Part shown: one piece after another, positions 53,370 through 64,000 of the stretch
How positions within the stretch are numbered: position 1 is the first letter of the stretch
Layout of the letters: every line of letters begins with the position of its first letter
Assembly: GCA_963082975.1 (NCBI GenBank)
Contig: CAUJBJ010000031.1
Span: 310,001-374,000, forward strand
DNA length: 64,000 bases
DNA from: Labia minor
Taxonomy: Eukaryota > Arthropoda > Insecta > Dermaptera > Spongiphoridae
Direction: 5' to 3'
Notes under the pieces: generated by a model
Database searches by the model: none
What the model was told of the DNA's origin: nothing
Seen by the model: the letters and a program-made list of their open reading frames with translations, nothing else
Translations under genes and position numbers: made by a program

Positions 53370-53449
53370 CATGATTCGTGGAGATATGTAAAAATCTCCA
53401 CATGTGAAATTTGGTGTGAAAACAATACCTCCCTTACTATCGTCGGTCG
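53370..53449 (-). repeat. Terminal 5' block of the element, copy 2
   Basis: Same as 47213-47292, offset by 6157 bp. It carries the same perfect GTGGAGAT...ATCTCCAC hairpin. Confidence 0.85.
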
Positions 53450-53451
53450 GT
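53441..53451. repeat. Terminal inverted repeat at the element's right edge, copy 2
   Basis: CGTCGGTCGGT, adjacent to satellite at 53452 and identical to copy 1. Confidence 0.85.
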
Positions 53452-55317
53452 AAAAATCGATCAAATATGAATTTATTCTTCATTAGAATCAGAAAATTAA
53501 TAAAATAAAATAAAAAAGATAATTTTATCCCTCGTATTTAAAAAAGTAGGATTTTCCCTTTAATATTTGAACAAAATCAAACTAATCCGTAAGAATTCAA
53601 TGAAAATATTTAAGAAATCGATCAAATATGAATTTATTCTTCAATAGAATCAGAAAATTAATAAATTAAAATATAAAAGATAATTTTATCCCTCGTATTT
53701 AAAAAAAGTAGGATTTTCCCTTTAATATTTGAACAAAATCACACTTTTCCGTAAGAATTCAATGAAAATATTTAAGAAATCGATCAAATATGAATTTATT
53801 CTTCATTAGAATCAGAAAATTAATAAAATAAAATAAAAAAGATAATTTTATCCCTCGTATTTAAAAAAGTAGGATTTTCCCTTTAATATTTGAATAAAAT
53901 CACAATAATCCGTAAGAATTCAATGAAAATATTTAAGAAATCGATCAAATATGAATTTATTCTTCAATAGAATCAGAAAATTAATAAAATAAAATATAAA
54001 AGATAATTTTATCCCTCGTATTTAAAAAAGTAGGATTTTCCCTTTAATATTTGAACAAAATCAGAATTTTCCGTAAGAATTCAATGAAAATATTTAAGAA
54101 ATCGATCAAATATGAATTTATTCTTCAATAGAATCAGAAAATTAATAAAATAAAATATAAAAGATAATTTTATCCCTCGTATTTAAAAAAGTAGGATTTT
54201 CCCTTTAATATTTGAACAAAATCAGAATTTTCCGTAAGAATTCAATGAAAATATTTAAGAAATCGATCAAATATGAATTTATTCTTCAATAGATTCAGAA
54301 AATTAATAAAATAAAATATAAAAGATAATTTTAACCCTCGTATTTAAAAAAGTAGGATTTTCCCTTTAATATTTGAACAAAATCAGACTTTTCCGTAAGA
54401 ATTCAATGAAAATATTTAAGAAATCGATCAAATATGAATTTATTCTTCATTAGAATCAGAAAATTAATAAAATAAAATAAAAAAGATAATTTTATCCCTC
54501 GTATTTAAAAAAGTAGGATTTTCCCTTTAATATTTGAACAAAATCACACTAATCCGTAAGAATTAAATGAAAATATTTAAGAAATCGATCAAATATGAAT
54601 TTATTCTTCAATAGAATCAGAAAATTAATAAAATAAAATAAAAAAGATAATTTTATCCCTCGTATTTAAAAAAGTAGGATTTTCCCTTTAATATTTGAAC
54701 AAAATCAGACTTTTCCGTAAGAATTCAATGAAAATATTTAAGAAATCGATCAAATATGAATTTATTCTTCAATAGAATCAGAAAATTAATAAAATAAAAT
54801 ATAAAAGATAATTTTATCCCTCGTATTTAAAAAAGTAGGATTTTCCCTTTAATATTTGAACAAAATCAGAATTTTCCGTAAGAATTCAATGAAAATATTT
54901 AAGAAATCGATCAAATATGAATTTATTCTTCAATAGAATCAGAAAATTAATAAAATAAAATATAAAAGATAATTTTATCCCTCGTATTTAAAAAAGTAGG
55001 ATTTTCCCTTTAATATTTGAACAAAATCAGACTTTTCCGTAAGAATTCAATGAAAATATTTAAGAAATCGATCAAATATGAATTTATTCTTCATTAGAAT
55101 CAGAAAATTAATAAAATAAAATAAAAAAGATAATTTTATCCCTCGTATTTAAAAAAGTAGGATTTTCCCTTTAATATTTTAACAAAATCAGACTTTTCCG
55201 TAAGAATTCAATGAAAATATTTAAGAAATCGATCAAATATGAATTTATTCTTCAATAGAATCAGAAAATGAATAAAATAAAATATAAAAGATAATTTTAT
55301 CCCTCGTATTTAAAAAA

Positions 55318-57249
55318 GTAGGAATTTTCCCTTAAATATTTGAACAAAATCAGATTTTCCGTAAGAATTCAATGAAAATATTTAAGAAATCGATAAAATA
55401 TGAATTTATTCTTCATTAGAACCAGAAAATGAATAAAATAAAATATAAAAGATAATTTTATCTCTCGTATTTAAAAAAGTAGGATTTTCCCTTTAATATT
55501 TGAACAAAATCACACTAATCCGTAAGAATTCAATGAAAATATTTAAGAAATCGATCAAATATGAATTTATTCTTCATTAGAATCAGAAAATGAATAAAAT
55601 AAAATATAAAAGATAATTTTATCCCTCGTATTTAAAAAAATAGGATTTTCCCTTTAATATTTGAACAAAATCACAGTAATCCGTAAGAATTCAATGAAAA
55701 TATTTAAGAAATCGATCAAATATGAATTTATTCTTCATTAGAACCAGAAAATTAATAAAATAAAATAAAAAAGATAATTTTATCCCTCGTATTTAAAAAA
55801 GTAGGATTTTCCCTTTAATATTTGAACAAAATCAGACTTTTCCGTAAGAATTCAATGAAAATATTTAAGAAATCGATCAAATATGAATTTATTCTTCAAT
55901 AGAATCAGAAAATTAATAAAATAAAATATAAAAGTTAATTTTATCCCTCGTATTTAAAAAAGTAGGATTTTCCCTTTAATATTTGAACAAAATCACACTA
56001 ATCCGTAAGAATTCAATGAAAATATTTAAGAAATCGATCAAATATGAATTTATTCTTCATTAGAATCAGAAAATTAATGAAATAAAATAAAAAAGATAAT
56101 TTTATCCCTCGTATTTAAAAAAGTAGGATTTTCCCATTAATATTTGAACAAAATCAGACTTTTCCGTAAGAATTCAATGAAAATATTTAAGAAATCGATC
56201 AAATATGAATTTATTCTTCAATAGAATCAGAAAATTAATAAAATAAAATATAAAAGATAATTTTATCCCTCGTATTTAAAAAAGTAGGATTTTCCCTTTA
56301 ATATTTGAACAAAATCAGACTTTTCCGTAAGAATTCAATGAAAATATTTAAGAAATCGATCAAATATGAATTTATTCTTCAATAGAATCAGAAAATTAAT
56401 AAAATAAAATATAAAAGATAATTTTATCCCTCGTATTTAAAAAAGTAGGATTTTCCCTTTAATATTTGAACAAAATCACACTAATCCGTAAGAATTCAAT
56501 GAAAATATTTAAAAAATCGATCAAATATGAATTTATTCTTCAATAGAATCAGAAAATTAATAAAATAAAATATAAAAGATAATTTTATCCCTCGTATTTA
56601 AAAATTAGGATTTTCCCTTTAATATTTAAACAAAATCAGACTTTTCCGTAAGAATTCAATGAAAATATTTAAGAAATCGATCAAATATGAATTTATTCTT
56701 CATTAGAATCAGAAAATTAATAAAATAAAATAAAAAAGATAATTTTATCCCTCGTATTTAAAAAAGTAGGATTTTCCCTTTAATATTTGAACAAAATCAG
56801 ACTTTTCCGTAAGAATTCAATGAAAATATTTAAGAAATCGATCAAATATGAATTTATTCTTCAATAGAATCAGAAAATTAATAAAATAAAATATAAAAGA
56901 TAATTTTATCCCTCGTATTTAAAAAAGTAGGATTTTCCCTTTAATATTTGAACAAAATCAGACTTTTCCGTAAGAATTCAATGAAAATATTTAAGAAATC
57001 GATCAAATATGAATTTATTCTTCATTAGAATCAGAAAATTAATAAAATAAAATAAAAAAGATAATTTTATCCCTCGTATTTAAAAAAGTAGGATTTTCCC
57101 TTTAATATTTTAACAAAATCAGACTTTTCCGTAAGAATTCAATGAAAATATTTAACAAATCGATCAAATATGAATTTATTCTTCAATAGAATCAGAAAAT
57201 GAATAAAATAAAATATAAAAGATAATTTTATCCCTCGTATTTAAAAAAG
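55318..57249 (+). repeat. Local 12-monomer tandem copy marked by GTAGGAATTTT units
   Basis: The unit with GTAGGAATTTTCCC and CAGATTTTCC, followed by AGAACCAG/ATCTCTCG, occurs at 55318 and again 1931 bp later at 57249. After 57.4 kb it is absent, and an AATAGG unit takes its place in later 12-mers. The last 12-mers are therefore a variant lacking this pair. Confidence 0.82.
56378..56538 (+). repeat. Hybrid monomer in the second HOR domain
   Basis: The left half is the plain TTCAAT/TTAAT type. The right half is CACACTAATCC with TTTAAAAAATCG, the ending of the TTAATT/GTTAATTTT unit. Copy 1 of the 6.1-kb duplication has both parents as separate units at about 50.2-50.5 kb. The fusion explains the one-monomer shortening here. 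Confidence 0.78.
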
Positions 57250-59482
57250 TAGGAATTTTCCCTTAAATATTTGAACAAAATCAGATTTTCCGTAAGAATT
57301 CAATGAAAATATTTAAGAAATCGATAAAATATGAATTTATTCTTCATTAGAACCAGAAAATGAATAAAATAAAATATAAAAGATAATTTTATCTCTCGTA
57401 TTTAAAAAAGTAGGATTTTCCCTTTAATATTTGAACAAAATCACACTAATCCGTAAGAATTCAATGAAAATATTTAAGAAATCGATCAAATATGAATTTA
57501 TTCTTCATTAGAATCAGAAAATGAATAAAATAAAATATAAAAGATAATTTTATCCCTCGTATTTAAAAAAATAGGATTTTCCCTTTAATATTTGAACAAA
57601 ATCACAGTAATCCGTAAGAATTCAATGAAAATATTTAAGAAATCGATCAAATATGAATTTATTCTTCATTAGAACCAGAAAATTAATAAAATAAAATAAA
57701 AAAGATAATTTTATCCCTCGTATTTAAAAAAGTAGGATTTTCCCTTTAATATTTGAACAAAATCAGACTTTTCCGTAAGAATTCAATGAAAATATTTAAG
57801 AAATCGATCAAATATGAATTTATTCTTCAATAGAATCAGAAAATTAATAAAATAAAATATAAAAGTTAATTTTATCCCTCGTATTTAAAAAAGTAGGATT
57901 TTCCCTTTAATATTTGAACAAAATCACACTAATCCGTAAGAATTCAATGAAAATATTTAAGAAATCGATCAAATATGAATTTATTCTTCATTAGAATCAG
58001 AAAATTAATGAAATAAAATAAAAAAGATAATTTTATCCCTCGTATTTAAAAAAGTAGGATTTTCCCATTAATATTTGAACAAAATCAGACTTTTCCGTAA
58101 GAATTCAATGAAAATATTTAAGAAATCGATCAAATATGAATTTATTCTTCAATAGAATCAGAAAATTAATAAAATAAAATATAAAAGATAATTTTATCCC
58201 TCGTATTTAAAAAAGTAGGATTTTCCCTTTAATATTTGAACAAAATCAGACTTTTCCGTAAGAATTCAATGAAAATATTTAAGAAATCGATCAAATATGA
58301 ATTTATTCTTCAATAGAATCAGAAAATTAATAAAATAAAATATAAAAGATAATTTTATCCCTCGTATTTAAAAAAGTAGGATTTTCCCTTTAATATTTGA
58401 ACAAAATCAGACTTTTCCGTAAGAATTCAATGAAAATATTTAAGAAATCGATCAAATATGAATTTATTCTTAATTAGAATCAGAAAATGAATAAAATAAA
58501 ATATAAAAGTTAATTTTATCCCTCGTATTTAAAAAAGTAGGATTTTCCCTTTAATATTTGAACAAAATCACACTAATCCGTAAGAATTCAATGAAAATAT
58601 TTAAAAAATCGATCAAATATGAATTTATTCTTCAATAGAATCAGAAAATTAATAAAATAAAATATAAAAGATAATTTTATCCCTCGTATTTAAAAATTAG
58701 GATTTTCCCTTTAATATTTAAACAAAATCAGACTTTTCCGTAAGAATTCAATGAAAATATTTAAGAAATCGATCAAATATGAATTTATTCTTCATTAGAA
58801 TCAGAAAATTAATAAAATAAAATAAAAAAGATAATTTTATCCCTCGTATTTAAAAAAGTAGGATTTTCCCTTTAATATTTCAACAAAATCAGACTTTTCC
58901 GTAAGAATTCAATGAAAATATTTAAGAAATCGATCAAATATGAATTTATTCTTCATTAGAATCAGAAAATTAATAAAATAAAATAAAAAAGATAATTTTA
59001 TCCCTCGTATTTAAAAAAGTAGAATTTTCCCTTTAATATTTGAACAAAATCAGACTTTTCCGTAAGAATTCAATGAAAATATTTAAGAAATCGATCAAAT
59101 ATGAATTTATTCTTCAATAGAATCAGAAAATGAATAAAATAAAATATAAAAGATAATTTTATCCCTCGTATTTAAAAAAATAGGATTTTCCCTTTAATAT
59201 TTGAACAAAATCACAGTAATCCGTAAGAATTCAATGAAAATATTTAAGAAATCGATCAAATATGAATTTATTCTTCATTAGAACCAGAAAATTAATAAAA
59301 TAAAATAAAAAAGATAATTTTATCCCTCGTATTTAAAAAACTAGGATTTTCCCTTTAATATTTGAACAAAATCACAGTAATCCTTAAGAATTCAATGAAA
59401 ATATTTAAGAAATCGATCAAATATGAATTTATTCTTAATTAGAATCAGAAAATGAATAAAATAAAATATAAAAGATAATTTT

Positions 59483-62400
59483 GTCCGTCGTATTTAAAAA
59501 AGTAGGATTTTCCCTTTAATATTTGAACAAAATCAGACTTTTCCGTAAGAATTCAATGAAAATATTTAAGAAATCGATCAAATATGAATTTATTCTTCAT
59601 TAGAATCAGAAAATTAATAAAATAAAATAAAAAAGATAATTTTATCCCTCGTATTTAAAAAAGTAGGATTTTCCCTTTAATATTTGAACAAAATCACAGT
59701 AATCCGTAAGAATTCAATGAAAATATTTAAGAAATCGATCAAATATGAATTTATTCTTCAATAGAATCAGAAAATTAATAAAATAAAATATAAAAGTTAA
59801 TTTTATCCCTCGTATTTAAAAAAGTAGGATTTTCCCTTTAATATTTGAACAAAATCACACTAATCCGTAAGAATTCAATGAAAATATTTAAGAAATCGAT
59901 CAAATATGAATTTATTCTTCATTAGAATCAGAAAATTAATGAAATAAAATAAAAAAGATAATTTTATCCCTCGTATTTAAAAAAGTAGGATTTTCCCATT
60001 AATATTTGAACAAAATCAGACTTTTCCGTAAGAATTCAATGAAAATATTTAAGAAATCGATCAAATATGAATTTATTCTTCAATAGAATCAGAAAATTAA
60101 TAAAATAAAATATAAAAGATAATTTTATCCCTCGTATTTAAAAAAGTAGGATTTTCCCTTTAATATTTGAACAAAATCAGACTTTTCCGTAAGAATTCAA
60201 TGAAAATATTTAAGAAATCGATCAAATATGAATTTATTCTTCAATAGAATCAGAAAATTAATAAAATAAAATATAAAAGATAATTTTATCCCTCGTATTT
60301 AAAAAAGTAGGATTTTCCCTTTAATATTTGAACAAAATCAGACTTTTCCGTAAGAATTCAATGAAAATATTTAAGAAATCGATCAAATATGAATTTATTC
60401 TTAATTAGAATCAGAAAATGAATAAAATAAAATATAAAAGTTAATTTTATCCCTCGTATTTAAAAAAGTAGGATTTTCCCTTTAATATTTGAACAAAATC
60501 ACACTAATCCGTAAGAATTCAATGAAAATATTTAAAAAATCGATCAAATATGAATTTATTCTTCAATAGAATCAGAAAATTAATAAAATAAAATATAAAA
60601 GATAATTTTATCCCTCGTATTTAAAAATTAGGATTTTCCCTTTAATATTTAAACAAAATCAGACTTTTCCGTAAGAATTCAATGAAAATATTTAAGAAAT
60701 CGATCAAATATGAATTTATTCTTCATTAGAATCAGAAAATTAATAAAATAAAATAAAAAAGATAATTTTATCCCTCGTATTTAAAAAAGTAGGATTTTCC
60801 CTTTAATATTTGAACAAAATCAGACTTTTCCGTAAGAATTCAATGAAAATATTTAAGAAATCGATCAAATATGAATTTATTCTTCAATAGAATCAGAAAA
60901 TTAATAAAATAAAATATAAAAGATAATTTTATCCCTCGTATTTAAAAAAGTAGGATTTTCCCTTTAATATTTGAACAAAATCAGACTTTTCCGTAAGAAT
61001 TCAATGAAAATATTTAAGAAATCGATCAAATATGAATTTATTCTTCATTAGAATCAGAAAATTAATAAAATAAAATAAAAAAGATAATTTTATCCCTCGT
61101 ATTTAAAAAAGTAGGATTTTCCCTTTAATATTTTAACAAAATCAGAATTTTCCGTAAGAATTCAATGAAAATATTTAAGAAATCGATCAAATATGAATTT
61201 ATTCTTCAATAGAATCAGAAAATGAATAAAATAAAATATAAAAGATAATTTTATCTCTCGTATTTAAAAAAGTAGGATTTTCCCTTTAATATTTGAACAA
61301 AATCAGACTTTTCCGTAAGAATTCAATGAAAATATTTAAGAAATCGATCAAATATGAATTTATTCTTCATTAGAATCAGAAAATTAATAAAATAAAATAA
61401 AAAAGATAATTTTATCCCTCGTATTTAAAAAAGTAGGATTTTCCCTTTAATATTTGAACAAAATCACACTAATCCGTAAGAATTCAATGAAAATATTTAA
61501 GAAATCGATCAAATATGAATTTATTCTTCATTAGAATCAGAAAATTAATGAAATAAAATAAAAAAGATAATTTTATCCCTCGTATTTAAAAAAGTAGGAT
61601 TTTCCCATTAATATTTGAACAAAATCAGACTTTTCCGTAAGAATTCAATGAAAATATTTAAGAAATCGATCAAATATGAATTTATTCTTCAATAGAATCA
61701 GAAAATTAATAAAATAAAATATAAAAGATAATTTTATCCCTCGTATTTAAAAAAGTAGGATTTTCCCTTTAATATTTGAACAAAATCAGACTTTTCCGTA
61801 AGAATTCAATGAAAATATTTAAGAAATCGATCAAATATGAATTTATTCTTCAATAGAATCAGAAAATTAATAAAATAAAATATAAAAGATAATTTTATCC
61901 CTCGTATTTAAAAAAGTAGGATTTTCCCTTTAATATTTGAACAAAATCAGACTTTTCCGTAAGAATTCAATGAAAATATTTAAGAAATCGATCAAATATG
62001 AATTTATTCTTAATTAGAATCAGAAAATGAATAAAATAAAATATAAAAGTTAATTTTATCCCTCGTATTTAAAAAAGTAGGATTTTCCCTTTAATATTTG
62101 AACAAAATCACACTAATCCGTAAGAATTCAATGAAAATATTTAAAAAATCGATCAAATATGAATTTATTCTTCAATAGAATCAGAAAATTAATAAAATAA
62201 AATATAAAAGATAATTTTATCCCTCGTATTTAAAAATTAGGATTTTCCCTTTAATATTTAAACAAAATCAGACTTTTCCGTAAGAATTCAATGAAAATAT
62301 TTAAGAAATCGATCAAATATGAATTTATTCTTCATTAGAATCAGAAAATTAATAAAATAAAATAAAAAAGATAATTTTATCCCTCGTATTTAAAAAAGTA

Positions 62401-63023
62401 GGATTTTCCCTTTAATATTTGAACAAAATCAGACTTTTCCGTAAGAATTCAATGAAAATATTTAAGAAATCGATCAAATATGAATTTATTCTTCATTAGA
62501 ATCAGAAAATTAATAAAATAAAATAAAAAAGATAATTTTATCCCTCGTATTTAAAAAAGTAGGATTTTCCCTTTAATATTTTAACAAAATCAGACTTTTC
62601 CGTAAGAATTCAATGAAAATATTTAAGAAATCGATCAAATATGAATTTATTCTTCAATAGAATCAGAAAATGAATAAAATAAAATATAAAAGATAATTTT
62701 ATCCCTCGTATTTAAAAAAATAGGATTTTCCCTTTAATATTTGAACAAAATCACAGTAATCCGTAAGAATTCAATGAAAATATTTAAGAAATCGATCAAA
62801 TATGAATTTATTCTTCATTAGAACCAGAAAATTAATAAAATAAAATAAAAAAGATAATTTTATCCCTCGTATTTAAAAAACTAGGATTTTCCCTTTAATA
62901 TTTGAACAAAATCACAGTAATCCTTAAGAATTCAATGAAAATATTTAAGAAATCGATCAAATATGAATTTATTCTTAATTAGAATCAGAAAATGAATAAA
63001 ATAAAATATAAAAGATAATTTTG
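59483..63023 (+). repeat. 22-monomer repeat at the right end of the window
   Basis: The GTCCGTCG marker, absent between about 38.7 and 59.4 kb, returns at 59483 and 63023, 3540 bp apart (22 x 161 minus 2). It is preceded both times by AGAACCAG/ACTAGG/CCTTAAG and followed by a CACAGTAATCC unit, as in the first domain. The next unit is GTTAATTTT directly, with the usual CAGACTTTT unit missing. The interval equals one 10-mer plus one 12-mer of the second domain. Confidence 0.85.
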
Positions 63024-64000
63024 TCCGTCGTATTTAAAAAAGTAGGATTTTCCCTTTAATATTTGAACAAAATCAGACTTTTCCGTAAGAATTCAATGAA
63101 AATATTTAAGAAATCGATCAAATATGAATTTATTCTTCATTAGAATCAGAAAATTAATAAAATAAAATAAAAAAGATAATTTTATCCCTCGTATTTAAAA
63201 AAGTAGGATTTTCCCTTTAATATTTGAACAAAATCACAGTAATCCGTAAGAATTCAATGAAAATATTTAAGAAATCGATCAAATATGAATTTATTCTTCA
63301 ATAGAATCAGAAAATTAATAAAATAAAATATAAAAGTTAATTTTATCCCTCGTATTTAAAAAAGTAGGATTTTCCCTTTAATATTTGAACAAAATCACAC
63401 TAATCCGTAAGAATTCAATGAAAATATTTAAGAAATCGATCAAATATGAATTTATTCTTCATTAGAATCAGAAAATTAATGAAATAAAATAAAAAAGATA
63501 ATTTTATCCCTCGTATTTAAAAAAGTAGGATTTTCCCATTAATATTTGAACAAAATCAGACTTTTCCGTAAGAATTCAATGAAAATATTTAAGAAATCGA
63601 TCAAATATGAATTTATTCTTCAATAGAATCAGAAAATTAATAAAATAAAATATAAAAGATAATTTTATCCCTCGTATTTAAAAAAGTAGGATTTTCCCTT
63701 TAATATTTGAACAAAATCAGACTTTTCCGTAAGAATTCAATGAAAATATTTAAGAAATCGATCAAATATGAATTTATTCTTCAATAGAATCAGAAAATTA
63801 ATAAAATAAAATATAAAAGATAATTTTATCCCTCGTATTTAAAAAAGTAGGATTTTCCCTTTAATATTTGAACAAAATCAGACTTTTCCGTAAGAATTCA
63901 ATGAAAATATTTAAGAAATCGATCAAATATGAATTTATTCTTAATTAGAATCAGAAAATGAATAAAATAAAATATAAAAGTTAATTTTATCCCTCGTATT

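Larger units (their letters stand above)
52768..53451 (-). mobile_element. Non-autonomous Helentron/HINE-like element, copy 2 (684 bp)
   Basis: Same element, same orientation and same insertion point within the monomer as copy 1, so it arose by duplication of the region rather than by a second transposition. It is 36 bp longer because the CGGACGGACAGA minisatellite has 6 units instead of 3. The inner inverted repeat here (52794-52804, ACCGACCGACG) is a perfect 11-bp complement of the terminal one (53441-53451); copy 1 has one mismatch. I found no other sequence difference between the copies by eye. Confidence 0.68.
51500..56780 (+). repeat. ~6.1-kb duplication carrying the transposon, copy 2
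   Basis: Second copy, directly following the first. Differences from copy 1 include the minisatellite (6 versus 3 units), a C/T difference in the left inverted repeat, a fused unit near 53.8 kb replacing two units at 47646 and 47808, an extra CAGAATTTT unit near 54.8 kb, and a hybrid at 56378-56538 replacing two units at about 50.2-50.5 kb. Single-base differences are few, so the duplication is younger than the divergence between monomer types. Confidence 0.87.
49922..63481 (+). repeat. Second HOR domain with a 12-monomer (1931-bp) unit
   Basis: The variant TTAATGAAAT, linked to TTCCCATTAAT, has its G at 49922, 56079, 58010, 59941, 61550 and 63481. After the long interval across the transposon (6157 bp), the spacings are 1931, 1931, 1609 and 1931 bp, that is 12, 12, 10 and 12 monomers less one base. 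Units after the marker follow a common order: two plain TTCAAT units, TTAATT/GTTAATTTT, AAAATTAGG, then TTCATT/ATAAAAAAG types. In the first domain, monomers with TTCCCATTAAT always read TTAATAAAAT, so the two domains are separately homogenised. Confidence 0.87.
53452..64000 (+). repeat. 161-bp satellite array, right segment
   Basis: The same satellite continues from the second transposon copy to the end of the window and beyond; the last unit is cut by the window edge. Its first ~1.9 kb repeats the monomer order seen after the first transposon copy. From about 56 kb it is a 12-monomer HOR. Monomers with the ...CCCATTAAT variant carry TTAATGAAAT here instead of the TTAATAAAAT seen before 45 kb. 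No gene is visible. Confidence 0.98.

Noticed and set aside
59483..59490. GTCCGTCG as a functional site
   Set aside because: It is a convenient HOR marker that differs from ATCCCTCG by two bases. Nothing else suggests function, so it is used only for register.
1..64000. Protein-coding genes in the satellite
   Set aside because: The unit is rich in TAA, TAG and TGA on both strands, and its 161-bp length shifts the frame at each copy. Any short open frames recur with the monomer and follow its variants, so they are by-products of the repeat.
1..64000. Plasmid or phage iterons or a replication origin
   Set aside because: The A+T-rich direct repeats are 161 bp long and extend for more than 60 kb with HOR structure, and no replication gene is present. 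This is a eukaryotic satellite.

Overview
This window is non-coding. It lies inside a very large eukaryotic satellite DNA array and shows no protein-coding gene, tRNA, rRNA, CRISPR array or bacterial feature. About 62.7 kb of the 64 kb is a head-to-tail array of a ~161-bp, roughly 80% A+T monomer (about 390 copies, all in one orientation). A ~0.65-kb non-satellite element interrupts it twice (46647-47294 and 52768-53451). The element looks like a non-autonomous rolling-circle transposon of the Helentron/HINE type. The organism is a eukaryote, most likely an invertebrate animal. Evidence for that is the A+T-rich satellite plus an element with a (CGGACGGACAGA)n minisatellite next to an AAATTTCATCAAAATCGG-type block, features I associate with arthropod and bivalve repeats. 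I cannot name the species or the satellite family.

Layout. (1) 1-2141: the start of the window repeats, monomer by monomer, the satellite that follows the transposon elsewhere, so a third transposon copy probably lies just upstream. (2) 2142-45220: a higher-order-repeat (HOR) domain. About 20 monomer types, each defined by linked point variants, recur in a fixed order. A 21-monomer block (2142-5520) contains most of that order. Later blocks are mostly shortened or rearranged versions (4-, 8-, 10-, 13-, 14-, 16-, 17-, 18-, 20-, 23- and 27-mers). Two larger events are visible: a 4.5-kb segment duplicated 8455 bp downstream, marked by a shared 73-bp deletion, and a 3.7-kb tandem repeat present about three times. 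(3) About 45.3-46.6 kb and 51.5-52.8 kb: more divergent monomers leading into the two transposon copies, all within one ~6.1-kb tandem duplication. (4) About 49.9-64.0 kb: a second HOR domain based on a 12-monomer (1931-bp) unit, with a private variant absent from the first domain.

How it fits together. The array appears to have evolved by repeated unequal exchange or amplification in register with the 161-bp monomer. Hybrid monomers sit where blocks lose or gain whole monomers. One transposon insertion into a single monomer was later copied with its flanks, and its 12-bp minisatellite differs by a factor of two between the copies (3 versus 6 units). A centromeric or heterochromatic location is plausible but is inference.
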